Assembly (NCBI RefSeq): GCF_003967015.1
Contig: NZ_AP017560.1
Location: forward strand, 1,550,001 to 1,614,000
Length of the DNA stretch: 64,000 nt
From: Pseudanabaena sp. ABRG5-3
GTDB taxonomy: Bacteria; Cyanobacteriota; Cyanobacteriia; Pseudanabaenales; Pseudanabaenaceae
Direction: 5' to 3'
Shown: positions 41,184 through 49,662 of the stretch, in pieces
Layout: every line of letters begins with the position of its first letter
How positions within the stretch are numbered: position 1 is the first letter of the stretch
Position numbers and translations under genes: made by a program
Notes under the pieces: model-generated
Databases searched by the model: none
What the model saw: only the letters and a program-made list of their open reading frames with translations
Told to the model about the DNA's origin: nothing

Positions 41184-43673
41184 ATGTTTGAACGCTTTAC
41201 AGAAAAAGCAATTAAAGTCATCATGCTGGCTCAAGAGGAAGCTCGCCGCCTCGGTCATAACTTTGTCGGCACAGAGCAAATCCTATTGGGTCTAATCGGA
41301 GAAGGAACTGGCGTTGCCGCCAAAGTACTTAAGTCCATGGGTGTAAACCTCAAAGATGCCCGCATCGAGGTTGAGAAAATCATCGGACGCGGCTCTGGTT
41401 TTGTCGCAGTTGAAATACCTTTCACGCCTCGCGCCAAAAGAGTCCTAGAGTTGTCGTTAGAAGAAGCCCGCCAGTTGGGACACAACTATATTGGTACTGA
41501 GCATTTATTGCTAGGACTGATTCGCGAAGGCGAAGGTGTCGCCGCTAGAGTTTTAGAAAACCTCGGCGTGGATCTATCCAAGGTTCGCACTCAAGTAATC
41601 AGAATGCTCGGTGAGACTGCCGAAGTATCCGCAGGTGGCGGTTCATCGGGACGCACCAAAACGCCTACCCTTGACGAATTTGGCTCGAACCTGACTCAAC
41701 TAGCCCAAGATGGCAAACTCGATCCTGTTGTGGGTCGTGAAAAAGAAATTGAACGAGTAATTCAGATCCTCGGTCGCCGCACCAAGAATAATCCAGTCCT
41801 AATTGGTGAACCAGGTGTGGGTAAAACCGCGATCGCGGAAGGTTTAGCTCAGCGCATCTCTAACAGTGACATCCCCGACATTTTGCAAGAAAAGCGGGTT
41901 GTTACTCTCGATATCGGTCTGCTAGTTGCGGGTACAAAATACCGTGGTGAATTTGAGGAACGCCTCAAGAAAATCATGGAAGAAATCCGCACGGCTGGCA
42001 ATGTGATCTTGGTAATTGATGAAGTCCATACCTTGATCGGTGCAGGTGCTGCCGAAGGCGCGATCGATGCCGCGAATATTTTGAAGCCTGCCCTTGCTCG
42101 TGGCGAATTGCAATGCATCGGCGCAACTACTCTTGATGAATATCGTAAGCATATCGAGCGTGATGCCGCCCTAGAGCGTCGCTTCCAGCCTGTAATGGTC
42201 GGTGAGCCTAGCGTCGAAGAAACCATCGAAATCTTGATCGGTTTGCGTCAGCGCTACGAAGAACACCACAAGCTCAAGATTGACGACGAAGCCCTTGTTG
42301 CCGCCGCAAGATTATCCGATCGCTACATCAGCGATCGCTTCTTGCCCGACAAAGCGATCGACTTGATCGACGAAGCTGGTTCCCGCGTGCGCTTGATTAA
42401 TTCGCAGCTACCTCCTGCCGCCAAAGAACTTGACAAAGAATTGCGTCAAACCCTCAAGGATAAGGACGATGCGGTTCGGAAGCAAGACTTTGATAAGGCT
42501 GCGGAATTGCGCGACAAGGAAATCGACCTCAAGCAACAAATTCGCGCCCTTAGCCAAACTAAAAAAGCTGAAGCTCCCACCGAGGATGCCCCTGAAATTC
42601 GCGTTACCGAAGAGGACATCGCCTACATCGTCAGTTCTTGGACTGGCGTACCTGTCCTCAAAATCACCGAATCCGAGTCCGTCAAGCTCATGCAGATGGA
42701 AGAAACCCTGCATAGCCGCGTCATCGGTCAGGATGAAGCCGTCAAAGCAATTTCCCGTGCAATCCGTCGCGCCCGTGTGGGTCTGAAGAGTCCTAACCGT
42801 CCGATCGCCAGCTTTATCTTCTCTGGTCCCACAGGTGTAGGTAAAACCGAGCTAACCAAGGCTCTCGCATCCTACTTCTTCGGCTCTGAAGAAGCGATGA
42901 TTCGCCTTGATATGTCCGAATACATGGAGCGTCACACCGTATCCAAGTTGATCGGTTCACCTCCTGGATATGTCGGCTACAACGAAGGTGGTCAGCTTAC
43001 CGAAGCAGTGCGTCGTCGTCCCTACACCGTCGTCCTCTTCGACGAAATCGAAAAAGCTCACCCCGATGTCTTCAACTTGCTCTTACAAGTCCTTGAAGAT
43101 GGTCGCTTGACTGACTCTAAGGGTCGTACCGTTGACTTCAAGAACACCCTATTGATCATGACCTCTAACGTTGGTTCTAAGGTCATTGAAAAGGGTGGCG
43201 GTGGACTTGGCTTTGACTTCGCTGCTAGCCAAGAGGATGCGCTCTATACCCGCATTCGATCGCTAGTTAACGAAGAACTCAAGCAATACTTCCGCCCAGA
43301 GTTCCTCAACCGTCTTGATGAAATCATCGTCTTCCGTCAATTGACCAAGCCCGAAGTCAAGGAAATCGCCGATCTCATGCTCAACGAATTCTTCAAGCGG
43401 ATGCTCGATAAGAACATTGTTCTGACCGTGACTGAGCGCTTTAAGGATCTGTTAGTCCAAGAGGGCTATAACCCTAGTTATGGCGCACGTCCATTACGTC
43501 GAGCAATCATGCGCTTGCTCGAAGATTCTCTCGCCGAAGAGATCTTGACGGGCAAAGTCCGTGAAGGGGCATCGGTACAAGTTGATGTAGATGATGATGG
43601 CAAGGTCAAAGTCATTGAGCAAGAAGCTCTAAGTGGTTCTGATAACAATCTTCAGTTACTGCCTTCAGCTTAG
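41184..43673 (+). CDS. clpC: ATP-dependent Clp protease ATPase subunit ClpC
   Basis: HSP100 unfoldase feeding ClpP/ClpR, 829 aa. It has a double Clp_N domain (about residues 1-145), AAA-1 with [13 protein letters not shown] (about 205), a middle UVR-like segment [19 protein letters not shown] (about 435), AAA-2 with [12 protein letters not shown] (about 550) and the C-terminal D2-small domain. Start [12 protein letters not shown] is the classic ClpC N terminus. Codon use is richer in C-ending codons than in its neighbours, as expected for a highly expressed gene. A palindromic terminator follows. Confidence 0.96.
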   Translation: MFERFTEKAIKVIMLAQEEARRLGHNFVGTEQILLGLIGEGTGVAAKVLKSMGVNLKDARIEVEKIIGRGSGFVAVEIPFTPRAKRVLELSLEEARQLGHNYIGTEHLLLGLIREGEGVAARVLENLGVDLSKVRTQVIRMLGETAEVSAGGGSSGRTKTPTLDEFGSNLTQLAQDGKLDPVVGREKEIERVIQILGRRTKNNPVLIGEPGVGKTAIAEGLAQRISNSDIPDILQEKRVVTLDIGLLVAGTKYRGEFEERLKKIMEEIRTAGNVILVIDEVHTLIGAGAAEGAIDAANILKPALARGELQCIGATTLDEYRKHIERDAALERRFQPVMVGEPSVEETIEILIGLRQRYEEHHKLKIDDEALVAAARLSDRYISDRFLPDKAIDLIDEAGSRVRLINSQLPPAAKELDKELRQTLKDKDDAVRKQDFDKAAELRDKEIDLKQQIRALSQTKKAEAPTEDAPEIRVTEEDIAYIVSSWTGVPVLKITESESVKLMQMEETLHSRVIGQDEAVKAISRAIRRARVGLKSPNRPIASFIFSGPTGVGKTELTKALASYFFGSEEAMIRLDMSEYMERHTVSKLIGSPPGYVGYNEGGQLTEAVRRRPYTVVLFDEIEKAHPDVFNLLLQVLEDGRLTDSKGRTVDFKNTLLIMTSNVGSKVIEKGGGGLGFDFAASQEDALYTRIRSLVNEELKQYFRPEFLNRLDEIIVFRQLTKPEVKEIADLMLNEFFKRMLDKNIVLTVTERFKDLLVQEGYNPSYGARPLRRAIMRLLEDSLAEEILTGKVREGASVQVDVDDDGKVKVIEQEALSGSDNNLQLLPSA

Positions 43674-43678
43674 AATAG

Positions 43679-43702
43679 ACAAGGGGCTTAAGCCCCTTGT
43701 TT
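43679..43702 (+). terminator. terminator of clpC
   Basis: ACAAGGGGCTTAAGCCCCTTGT is a perfect 11+11 palindrome followed by TTTCG, 6 bp after the stop codon. Confidence 0.75.
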
Positions 43703-43737
43703 CGTGATATTTAGATTTTCAGCTTGACCAAAGCTTC

Positions 43738-44784
43738 ATGAATGTAAACGAGCGTAATACTGCCGTGAGAACTAATCCTCTGTCGCCTAGCAAACTCCAA
43801 TCAGGTGCAGGGGATTTGTCATCTGCGGAGATGCCTGAAGTGATTGTTGTTCCTGACAATCAGGAGCCTGTTGGCAACATTCCTGCACCCTTAACTCTTG
43901 CTGATGTTGAGGGTGGAGAGCTGAAGCCTATTTCGACCAAGCCTGCTAAGCAAACACAACCGCAACCGAGTAGCGATCCTGAGGGTTTTCAAGTCAGATT
44001 TAAAACCCTAGATGGCAAACTAAATCTGTTGTTGCCGATAGAAAACAAGACAAGTATCACGCTTGATAAAGTCAGCACTAGTGCTGATCAAGCAGTTGTT
44101 AATCTTGGTGGTAATGACGGTAGTAATACCTCGGCAACTCCATTATTAAGTCTAACTTGGCAAGAGCTACTCGCTCAGTTAGAGCAAAGGATGGCAGCAA
44201 GTGGGCATGACTGGAAGCCCCGCACACAGGTATATTTGCAAGCAGGCGATCGCCTATTAGATACGCGCCAACTCCAAGAATTATCCGAGTCATTACAAAA
44301 TCATCAATTGCTGTTACATTGTGTGGTGACAAATCGCCGCCAGACAGCAATTAATGCTGCAAGTATGGGCTTCTGTGTAGAGCAGGGAACCATCTTTCGA
44401 GAAATATTAGGTTTCAATCCGATTCCTGATGCACCGTTAGATGATCCTCTATACATTAAGACGACCGTAAGATCTGGTACAGAAATTCGGCATTCTGGCA
44501 GTATTATTATCTTCGGTGATGTCAATGCTGGTGCAGAGCTAATCTCTGAAGGTGACATTATTGTATGGGGCAAGCTGAAGGGCATGGCTCATGCAGGTGT
44601 CAAAGGCAATGCCCAAGCGGTGGTTATGGCTTTGCACCTCGATGCTACCCAAATTAGAATTGCCAGTTTGATCGCCCGTGTTGAGAGTCCGAGTACTTAT
44701 TTTTGTCCAGAAGTTGCCTTTGTAAGTACGCAAGGTGTACCTGCGATCCAAATTGTTCAAGCTGTCGATTATTCCAAGAAATAA
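43738..44784 (+). CDS. minC: septum site-determining protein MinC
   Basis: FtsZ polymerisation inhibitor recruited by MinD. The N-terminal about 85 residues are low complexity (Pro/Ser/Glu). A MinC_N-like part follows near 85-200. The C-terminal beta-helix (about 235-345) has the typical SGTEIRHSGSIIIFGDVNAGAELISEGDIIVWG run and GMAHAGVKGN. It is first in the minC-minD-minE operon, 60 bp from minD. The long N-terminal tail is a cyanobacterial trait. Confidence 0.93.
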   Translation: MNVNERNTAVRTNPLSPSKLQSGAGDLSSAEMPEVIVVPDNQEPVGNIPAPLTLADVEGGELKPISTKPAKQTQPQPSSDPEGFQVRFKTLDGKLNLLLPIENKTSITLDKVSTSADQAVVNLGGNDGSNTSATPLLSLTWQELLAQLEQRMAASGHDWKPRTQVYLQAGDRLLDTRQLQELSESLQNHQLLLHCVVTNRRQTAINAASMGFCVEQGTIFREILGFNPIPDAPLDDPLYIKTTVRSGTEIRHSGSIIIFGDVNAGAELISEGDIIVWGKLKGMAHAGVKGNAQAVVMALHLDATQIRIASLIARVESPSTYFCPEVAFVSTQGVPAIQIVQAVDYSKK

Positions 44785-44844
44785 GTATTTAGTCGCGCTA
44801 AGCGCAATTAATCTTCAAATAGTAACCTATAGTAACCTGTAAAC

Positions 44845-45648
44845 ATGAGTCGCATTATCGTTGTTACCTCTGGTAAAGGTGGTGTCGGCAAGACCACATC
44901 TTCCGCAAATCTCGGCATGGCGATCGCTAAGCTCGGACGCAAAGTGGTTTTGGTGGATGCTGACTTTGGCTTGCGAAATCTCGATCTGTTATTGGGATTA
45001 GAAAATCGCATCGTGTATACAGCCCTAGAGGTGATTGCGCGCGAGTGTAAACTCGACCAAGCCCTAGTCAAAGATAAACGCCAACCGAATCTATCTTTAT
45101 TAGCAGCACCGCAAACTCGCAACAAGACTGCGATCACTGCCGCGCATATGAAGGCTTTGGTGGAAGTTTTAAGCCGCTATTTTGATTATGTCTTGATTGA
45201 TTGTCCCGCAGGGATTGAGTCGGGGTTTCAAAATGCGATCGCTGGTGCAAAAGAGGCGATCATCGTTACTACTCCCGAAATCTCGGCTGTACGTGATGCC
45301 GATCGCGTCGTAGGTCTTTTGGAAGCCAATCGAATTACGGATATTAAATTAATTTTGAACCGAATTCGCCCAGCTATGGTAAAAAATAACGACATGATGA
45401 GTGTCGAAGATGTGCTGGATATTTTGTCAGTTAAATTAATTGGCGTAATACCCGATGACGAACAGGTGATTGTTTCCACCAATAAAGGGGAACCATTGGT
45501 GTTGTCAGATAAAGCTTCACTTGCAGGCACTGCCTATATGAATGTGGCAAAACGACTGGAAGGTAAAGAGGTTGAGTTTTTGCAACTCGAAGCCCCGCCC
45601 AAAGGAATTTTAGCCCGTCTGTCAAGCTGGATTAGTGGGAACTCCTGA
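44845..45648 (+). CDS. minD: septum site-determining ATPase MinD
   Basis: Membrane-bound ParA-type ATPase of 267 aa. The deviant Walker A GKGGVGKTT is at residues 10-18, the switch region VLIDCPAGIESGF is present, and the C-terminal amphipathic helix ILARLSSWISG targets the membrane. It lies between minC and minE with an 8-bp gap to minE, so co-translation is likely. Confidence 0.96.
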   Translation: MSRIIVVTSGKGGVGKTTSSANLGMAIAKLGRKVVLVDADFGLRNLDLLLGLENRIVYTALEVIARECKLDQALVKDKRQPNLSLLAAPQTRNKTAITAAHMKALVEVLSRYFDYVLIDCPAGIESGFQNAIAGAKEAIIVTTPEISAVRDADRVVGLLEANRITDIKLILNRIRPAMVKNNDMMSVEDVLDILSVKLIGVIPDDEQVIVSTNKGEPLVLSDKASLAGTAYMNVAKRLEGKEVEFLQLEAPPKGILARLSSWISGNS

Positions 45649-45656
45649 GGTTTGAG

Positions 45657-46382
45657 ATGATTTCAACACTGCTCGATCGCCTTTTTCAACGCCAAAATGT
45701 CACTAGCGGAACGCAAGTCAAACAGCGTTTGAAGTTTATCCTTGCCCATGATCGGGCGGCGATCGAGCCACAGGTGTTTGATAATATGCGCCATGAGATT
45801 ATGCGCGTTGTCTCTAAATATGTTGAGCTTGATGAAGGTTCTCTAGATATTCGCCTAGAGTCCGATAAGCGGATGACCGCATTAATTGCCAATTTGCCTA
45901 TTAGGATGGTGCGTGAAGAGTTACCAGATCTTGTGGCACTTTTTGATGAGGCAGATAAAGAACCAGATAGTGATTCTGATCAAATTGATCCAATAGCGTT
46001 GGAAATGGATCAGTTTGCCGACGAAGCCCTTGATGCGATCGCGGCAAAGGAAACTCCAAAATCTACACAAGAAAGTTCTAATTTAGAAAACACTGTAGAG
46101 CTTGCTGAGAGAACTACTGAAGTAGCTAATAAGTTAAGAAATGCAGCAAATAAATCGCAAAAACAAAATTTAGAAATAGATAAATCTATAGACTCTATAG
46201 AAGCTCCCACCACTGGCATACCTAAGGAGCAAGTTACAAGTACGGCTAGTGATTTAGTAGAAAGTTTTATCAGTAATGAGACTGAACAATTGGAAGAACA
46301 AGCAAGCGATCAATTAGAGCTATCGTTCAATTTGACAGACTCTGAGGAAGCCTCAGAAGCCTCTAAACAAGTCTCAGAGTAA
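45657..46382 (+). CDS. minE: MinE with long acidic C-terminal extension
   Basis: Topological specificity factor that stimulates MinD. Residues 1-88 are a full MinE: an N-terminal membrane-targeting helix, anti-MinCD segment (LKFILAHDR) and the C-terminal dimer domain (SLDIRLESDKRMTALIANLPI). From residue 89 to 241 follows an acidic, Gln/Ser/Glu-rich, probably disordered tail. Bacterial MinE is normally about 85-110 aa, so the tail is exceptional. No frameshift or second start separates it. Confidence 0.92.
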   Translation: MISTLLDRLFQRQNVTSGTQVKQRLKFILAHDRAAIEPQVFDNMRHEIMRVVSKYVELDEGSLDIRLESDKRMTALIANLPIRMVREELPDLVALFDEADKEPDSDSDQIDPIALEMDQFADEALDAIAAKETPKSTQESSNLENTVELAERTTEVANKLRNAANKSQKQNLEIDKSIDSIEAPTTGIPKEQVTSTASDLVESFISNETEQLEEQASDQLELSFNLTDSEEASEASKQVSE

Positions 46383-46411
46383 AGAAAATTTTGAGTTAAA
46401 TAAAACCTTAG

Positions 46412-47242
46412 TTATTGCACGCGCACTTTTTTAGATTTAGGGTGCTTCATAACTTTGGACTGCTTATCAGACAGTTTCTGGAGTTTTTCGATTTGTTTTA
46501 GGGTCAGCCCTGTAACTTGCGAAATTAAATCGATAGATATGCTAGAACGTAGCATATTTAAGGCAATTTGATTTGTTGCTTCAGCCTTACCCTCAGCTTT
46601 ACCTTCAGCCTTACCTTCTAGCAGGATTTCCTGATAAATCACTGATTCTTTCATGATTTCGCTCCTTAGCAATCTTTGGATAAGTTCTTTACTTAGGGCT
46701 ATACCAGACATTATAGCCGTCGATGCAGCAACATTACTTTGTGTCCTTTGATCAGCAATATTGTTAATTTGCCTTACAACCTGTCTTAATGTTCCCTCTG
46801 GGTCATCAGTTTTGGATAAGACAGCAAAAGGCAATAAACCTTGATGTTTTTGAAATATTTCAGTTGGTTGTTCCCATAGACGAATAACATTAAAGCTGAG
46901 ATTTATTTGTTCGGCGTTAAAGCTATTTTGATATACCAAGTGTGAGTTTGAGGGTTTTAAGTAAATTACGGTTTGATGAAATCTTTTATTGGGATATTTA
47001 CGGTAGAGTCTAACCCAGTAATCCAGCATCCGAAATGGCATATTTTCATCAGTTTTAGTTTGAAATTCCAGATGTAAGACAATTTCTACTGATTCTAAAA
47101 GAATGACAGAATCTGCACGAATGGGTTCAACAGATAGTTCCGATGGTTCGAGTTTGTTTAGAGGAATAGGTTTTCCTAACAACCAACTGGCAAAATCAGT
47201 AGGAAAAATTTCAGCGAGAAATTTGCAGGTATTATCGTACAT
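46412..47242 (-). CDS. Rpn-family recombination-promoting nuclease / transposase-like protein
   Basis: A 276-aa protein of the Rpn/YhgA-like (PD-(D/E)XK) family. The catalytic pattern is visible as Asp44, HLEFQ with Glu59 and Gln61, and the downstream YWVRLYRKY helix. The C-terminal part has a GKAEGKAEGKAEA repeat, typical of these proteins, and an SIDLISQVTGLTLKQIEKL helix-turn-helix-like tail. It is divergent from cca. Such genes are frequent, variable accessory genes in cyanobacteria. Confidence 0.85.
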   Translation of the reverse strand: MYDNTCKFLAEIFPTDFASWLLGKPIPLNKLEPSELSVEPIRADSVILLESVEIVLHLEFQTKTDENMPFRMLDYWVRLYRKYPNKRFHQTVIYLKPSNSHLVYQNSFNAEQINLSFNVIRLWEQPTEIFQKHQGLLPFAVLSKTDDPEGTLRQVVRQINNIADQRTQSNVAASTAIMSGIALSKELIQRLLRSEIMKESVIYQEILLEGKAEGKAEGKAEATNQIALNMLRSSISIDLISQVTGLTLKQIEKLQKLSDKQSKVMKHPKSKKVRVQ

Positions 47243-47362
47243 TTCAGGATTTTATCATTTAAAAACTTCAGCAAAATGCGATCGCTTAGATTGTCAGTGC
47301 GATGATCGTATAACATAGCTTAAGTCATCAAAACCTTATACAAAGCGGAATATAAATCGATT

Positions 47363-48598
47363 TTGCAGCAGTTTCCTTTTGATTTTAATGATTTGCCTAC
47401 ACCAACTTATCTCGTGGGGGGATGGGTGCGCGATCGCCTATTAAATCGTCAAGGTAAATATCTTGATCTTGATTTTGTATTGCCTGAAAATGCAGTGGAA
47501 ACGGCTCAAGAGATCGCTCGTAAATATAAAGCAGGCTTTGTCGTTCTAGATGCTGAGCGCAAAATTGCGAGGGTTGTTTTTAAGAATGGTACGGCGGATT
47601 TTGCTCAACAGATGGGCAGGAGTTTAGAGGAAGATCTGGGGCGGCGCGATTTCTGTATGAATGCGATCGCGATGGAATGTCATCAATTAATTGGCGATCA
47701 GTCTATTGGTGATGGATTGACAAGAGAAGACTTTATTGATCCTTTTGATGGGATTGGGGATTTAAAAGCGAAGAGAATTAGGATGGTTGCTCCTGAGAAC
47801 TTGGCAGAAGATCCATTACGGATTTTGCGGGGGTATCGGCAATCAGCCCAATTGGGCTTTGTGATCGAAGATTTAACGCGACAGGTTTTGATTAAACTCG
47901 CACCGAGATTAAAGTTTGTGGCCGCAGAACGGGTACGCACAGAATTAGGTTATCTATTGTCAATTAACAATGGTAGCCAATGGATGATGGAAGCAATCAG
48001 CGATCGCATTTTAGAGGATTGGCTACCAAGTCAGCATTTGAATTTGCCCAGATTTGGCCAGATTGAGAGGGTTATCTCCAATTTATTAGCCCAATTTCCC
48101 AATCTAGAATTATTTTTTAGTAAACATTTGGCAGGTGATCGCTATGCCATTGTGATCGTCAAATTGGCGGCTTTAACCTATAGTGCAACTGCTCTGGAAT
48201 CTTTGGGATTAAGTCGTGCTGAGCAACGCTGGTTGGTAGGTATTTTGAGGTATTTGCCTCAATTTATTAACTTGCTAGATCAAGCTACTCCTAAGGAGCA
48301 ATACAAATTTTTTCAATCAACTCTAGAGTTTTTCCCAGCGATCGCTACTTTAGCTTTTGCAAGTGGTTATGAGTTGGAGCGGATTAGCCCTTGGTTAGAG
48401 CGTTGGCTCAATCCGAATGATGCGATCGCCTATCCGATTACATTGATTACGGGTGACGATCTTCGTAAGGATTTAGGAATACCACCTAGTCCACAGATTG
48501 GAGAGTTTCTCGAAAGTGTAAAAATTGCTCAGGTAGAAGGCAAGATTAGTTCTAGATCAGAGGCGATCGCTTTTGTGAAATCAATTATTACGTACTGA
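47363..48598 (+). CDS. cca: CCA tRNA nucleotidyltransferase
   Basis: Class II nucleotidyltransferase that adds or repairs the tRNA 3'-CCA end; polyA polymerase is the alternative reading in this superfamily. YLVGGWVRDRLL (residues 16-27) and the catalytic DLD at 35-37 are clear, then RRDFCMNAIAM and the fingerprint EDPLRILRGYRQSAQLGF. The 411-aa length fits. The start must be a non-ATG codon; TTG at 47363 with GGAATA upstream is the best candidate. No promoter was recognised. Confidence 0.9.
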   Translation: MQQFPFDFNDLPTPTYLVGGWVRDRLLNRQGKYLDLDFVLPENAVETAQEIARKYKAGFVVLDAERKIARVVFKNGTADFAQQMGRSLEEDLGRRDFCMNAIAMECHQLIGDQSIGDGLTREDFIDPFDGIGDLKAKRIRMVAPENLAEDPLRILRGYRQSAQLGFVIEDLTRQVLIKLAPRLKFVAAERVRTELGYLLSINNGSQWMMEAISDRILEDWLPSQHLNLPRFGQIERVISNLLAQFPNLELFFSKHLAGDRYAIVIVKLAALTYSATALESLGLSRAEQRWLVGILRYLPQFINLLDQATPKEQYKFFQSTLEFFPAIATLAFASGYELERISPWLERWLNPNDAIAYPITLITGDDLRKDLGIPPSPQIGEFLESVKIAQVEGKISSRSEAIAFVKSIITY

Positions 48599-48600
48599 TG

Positions 48601-48765
48601 TTACGTGGAAGGAATAGTTAGCTTTTGGAGAAGAGAGAAACTAGCTCTAATCGCATTGAAGTATAGTTTAGCTTTGAGAACAAAATGATTGAGTTTAGTT
48701 TTCATCCGAAGATATTCGGACTTAACAAAAGCCAAAAAGCAAGCAAAGATGTGGTTCTTCTGAAC
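48601..48765 (-). pseudogene. C-terminal remnant of a DDE transposase
   Basis: About 54 codons read KNHIFACFLAFVKSEYLRMK and then TKLNHFVLKAKLYFNAIRAS, like the C-terminal end of IS4/IS701-type cyanobacterial transposases. The N-terminal part is gone: the frame runs into HIP1-containing repeat sequence at 48769. It directly follows the cca stop, convergent with it. Confidence 0.65.
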
Positions 48766-48768
48766 TCT

Positions 48769-48860
48769 ACACCCGATCGCCTATTCCCCACATCAAAACA
48801 GCGAGCGCTACCTCATCACCCAAAACCCGATCGCCTATTCCTCAAATCAAACAGCGATTA
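48769..48860. repeat. HIP1-containing repeat, two units
   Basis: Two units beginning CCCGATCGCCTATTCC and containing ATCAAAACAGCGA lie between the transposase remnant and the DUF29 gene. They match the tandem array at 49441. Confidence 0.75.
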
Positions 48861-48867
48861 GATAAGG

Positions 48868-49344
48868 CTAGAGTGGATTTTGAATATCTTCCCAAAAGTC
48901 CAAATTCAGCAGATCATTAAGTGATCTACTGAATTGCCATGTTTCTGGAAACTTCGTTGTCTTATATTCTGGACGCAGCTTTTTGAGACATTGCTGATAA
49001 ACTGTATCAAGGATTTTTGAATAGTCGTTCTGCAAACTGGGAGAAGTTTCGATTAAATCCTCGATTTCAGGTCGAATATTGCGAATTGTTCTTTCCCATC
49101 CGTTGTATTCTAGTGGCATATCGACATAGCATCGTTTTATAATGTGTTCTATGAGGGCGCGAATTTGTCCCTTGAGGGCATTTTTTTGAGCTTTTCCCAA
49201 TGAGTCAATCTCCTCAATCAAATTATTAATATCTAGTTGTTTAAAGTTACCAGTTTGTAAATGAGCAATCGTTTCTTCTGTCCATAGCAAGAAGTCACGG
49301 TCATATAAACTTGATGATTTTGTTGATATTAAAGCTTGTGCCAT
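48868..49344 (-). CDS. DUF29-family protein, second copy
   Basis: A 158-aa DUF29 protein with SLYDRDFLLWTEETIAHLQ, LDINNLIEEIDSLGKAQKNALK, LIEHIIKRCYVDMP and FPETWQFSRSLNDLL, aligning throughout with the protein at 27636-28112. The ATG at 49344, with GAGGAG 11 nt upstream, is used; the frame is open further upstream to 49386 but without support. It is flanked on both sides by HIP1-containing repeats. Function is unknown. Confidence 0.88.
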   Translation of the reverse strand: MAQALISTKSSSLYDRDFLLWTEETIAHLQTGNFKQLDINNLIEEIDSLGKAQKNALKGQIRALIEHIIKRCYVDMPLEYNGWERTIRNIRPEIEDLIETSPSLQNDYSKILDTVYQQCLKKLRPEYKTTKFPETWQFSRSLNDLLNLDFWEDIQNPL

Positions 49345-49440
49345 TTGTTTTTGACTCCTCGCTAAATTATGCGATCGCCTACTCAATGCTTTAGGGATTG
49401 TTTATTTTGCTTTATTCTAAACGAATTTAATACCTGAAGA

Positions 49441-49657
49441 CACCCGATCGCCTATTTCCCCCATCAACCAGCGATCGCCCCTCAAGACCCTCAACACCCG
49501 ATCGCCTATTCCCTCAAATCAAACAGCGATCGCCCCTCATCACCCATAACTGCGATCGCCTAAATCTCAAAATCAAACAGCGATCTCCCCTCACACCCAC
49601 TAAACCTGATCGCCTATCTCCTCAAATCAAACAGTGATCGCTCCTCACCGCTAATAG
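49441..49657. repeat. tandem array of four ~54-bp HIP1-bearing units
   Basis: Units start at 49441, 49495, 49550 and 49605. The shared pattern is CACCCGATCGCCTATTCC, then TCAAATCAAACAGCGATCGC and CCCTCA with a variable end. Units diverge by scattered point changes and have no unique spacers, so it is not a CRISPR array. Confidence 0.85.
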
Positions 49658-49662
49658 ATGAC

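Noticed and set aside
41255-42713. Several open frames antisense to clpC
   Set aside because: They arise from the strong codon bias of clpC. No family motifs or start signals are seen.
49441-49657. Possible CRISPR array
   Set aside because: Units are full-length repeats of about 54 bp that diverge by point changes throughout. There are no unique spacers of constant length and no cas genes.
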